DNA of 6,959 nucleotides, taken from positions 1 through 6,959 of the forward strand of contig JAUWCF010000050.1 of NCBI GenBank assembly GCA_030609445.1, written 5' to 3'. Made by a program: the position numbers and the translations under genes. Under the pieces are notes generated by a model that saw nothing but the letters and a program-made list of their open reading frames with translations, was not told the origin of the DNA and did no database searches. This DNA comes from Thermoplasmatota archaeon (GTDB taxonomy: Archaea > Thermoplasmatota > E2 > DHVEG-1). This document shows, piece after piece, positions 6,313 through 6,959 of this stretch (its first letter is position 1; every line of letters starts with the position of its first letter).

Positions 6313-6483
6313 TGAATAGGGGGAATAATCATTATAGAGAAAGCGATAAGAGGAAATATTGTATTTTTAGTTGTAGCTATTTTTATTATGACAAGTATTG
6401 CACCAGGGTTAAGCACTGGTGATTCTTCAAAATTTTCATTACAAAACAATTCAATTTTTTCAGCAGATAACATAAATACCTGA
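6313..6483 (+). pseudogene. N-terminal remnant of a secreted/membrane-anchored protein (signal peptide only)
   Basis: From 6331 a frame encodes IIEKAIRGNI-VFLVVAIFIM-TSIAPGLSTG and continues to NNSIFSADNINT before TGA at 6481. This is a typical Sec signal sequence: basic start, hydrophobic core (residues 10-20 of the frame), then a small-residue region followed by a Ser/Asn-rich mature start. No ATG, GTG or TTG precedes the hydrophobic core in this frame. Removing one base from the GGGGG run (6319-6323) would bring the ATG at 6313 into frame (MNRGIIIIEKAIRG). Alternatively GGGGG acts as a ribosome site for an ATT or ATA start. The mature part is only about 25 residues and an IS-like transposase follows at once, so truncation by insertion is likely. 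The passenger protein cannot be identified. Confidence 0.5.
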
Positions 6484-6959
6484 ATAGCGAGAGGTGTATG
6501 TACTACAACATGTTTAGTCTAATTTCCTCGTTCAATAGATCTTTCATCCCAATCTTCTTGAGTTTATCGTTAATTGACTTCGTTGCATTGAGATACAGAG
6601 TCTTAACCTCCTTACCAAAAATAACCTCTGTACGCTCCACCCGGCCAAGTTTCTGTAGTAGATCGAATGCTTGTTCCCATGTATTCTCTTTTCTATTTAC
6701 TTCATGAAACTTGAACTGCAGTGTCGATAGAAGTCGATATGCAAGTACACATATGAACATATACGCTCTGACTCGATGTTCAAGACGATGTCCTGACAGG
6801 TTCCATTTCCTCATCTGTCTTGAGCATTCTGAACACCTTCTCTATGAAATCCTTCTCAAGATATGTGTTCACGATATCTCCAGCATCTCGTGATTCATCA
6901 GTGGAATAGAGAAGATATTTTCCGTCCGTGCTTTCTGCCATTTCAAGTTCACGTTTTTT
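6484..6959. mobile_element. Partial IS1634-like element, 3' end (runs off the window)
   Basis: The element is recognised by its transposase remnant at 6503-6959. Its left boundary should lie between the end of the secreted-protein frame and the transposase stop, roughly 6470-6502, but I cannot identify a terminal inverted repeat because the other end is outside the window. The boundary given is therefore approximate. Confidence 0.5.
6503..6959 (-). pseudogene. IS1634-like DDE transposase, C-terminal part, frameshifted
   Basis: The first segment, from the window edge, encodes GKYLLYSTDE...FIEKVFRMLKTDEEMEPVR and then runs into TGA at 6780-6782. A second frame continues with HRLEHRVRAYMFICVLAYRL and ends at TAG 6503-6505 (NEEIRLNML). 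Joined as EPVR-HRLEHRVRAYMFIC, this gives the classic IS1634/IS4-superfamily C-terminal block, where the Glu of FIEKVFR is the last catalytic acid of the DDE triad. Dropping a single base near 6791 restores the frame, so this is a one-base insertion. There is no obvious slippery heptamer at the junction, so decay or a sequencing error is more likely than programmed frameshifting. The N-terminal catalytic part lies outside the window. The element is unrelated to the IS at 3684-5149. Confidence 0.82.

Noticed and set aside
6208..6500. Possible structured RNA between fen and the second IS
   Set aside because: No strong stem-loop, GC-rich island or tRNA-like fold was found by eye. The TATA box and signal-peptide frame explain the region better.
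6711..6893. Plus-strand open frames opposite the second transposase (also 6498-6707)
   Set aside because: Antisense shadows of the transposase remnant, which shows clear IS1634-type motifs on the minus strand.

Overview
The window is AT-rich and archaeal, most likely from a euryarchaeote; I cannot fix the lineage further from sequence alone. The main evidence is a complete archaeal flap endonuclease 1 (FEN1) with all its acidic catalytic residues, an archaeal-type pilus/secretion ATPase, GGTGA/GAGG-type Shine-Dalgarno sites and TATA-like boxes instead of bacterial -35/-10 promoters.

Positions 1-3549 (minus strand) hold a tight operon, read from right to left. It encodes a 457-residue lysine/glutamate-rich coiled-coil protein, a 673-residue FlaI/TadA-type ATPase (4-nt start/stop overlap), and the first 51 residues of a FlaJ/TadC-type membrane platform protein (2-nt gap, cut by the window edge). 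ATPase plus platform is the core of an archaeal type IV pilus or related surface-filament machine. The coiled-coil protein is a likely accessory or regulatory partner. I do not recognise its family.

Positions 3684-5149 hold an apparently complete insertion sequence with 19-bp terminal inverted repeats (one mismatch) and one DDE transposase on the minus strand. It sits between the pilus operon and the divergently transcribed fen gene. Only 29 bp of host sequence remain between the element and fen, so fen may now depend on a promoter in the element's right end.

Positions 5179-6207 (plus strand) encode FEN1, ending in a short PCNA-interacting (PIP) motif.

Positions 6208-6502 have a strong TATA-like box followed by a short open frame that looks like the signal-peptide end of a secreted protein. 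That frame lacks a normal start codon and stops after about 50 codons. Right after it comes the 3' half of a second, IS1634-like transposase (minus strand, 6503-6959), disrupted by a one-base frameshift and cut by the window edge. This second element probably truncated the secreted-protein gene. The window is therefore a core-gene neighbourhood (pilus ATPase, FEN1) invaded by two unrelated DDE elements, one intact-looking and one decayed. I see no clearly new defence or mobile system. The least explained parts are the coiled-coil protein and the repeat-bearing extension of its partner ATPase.
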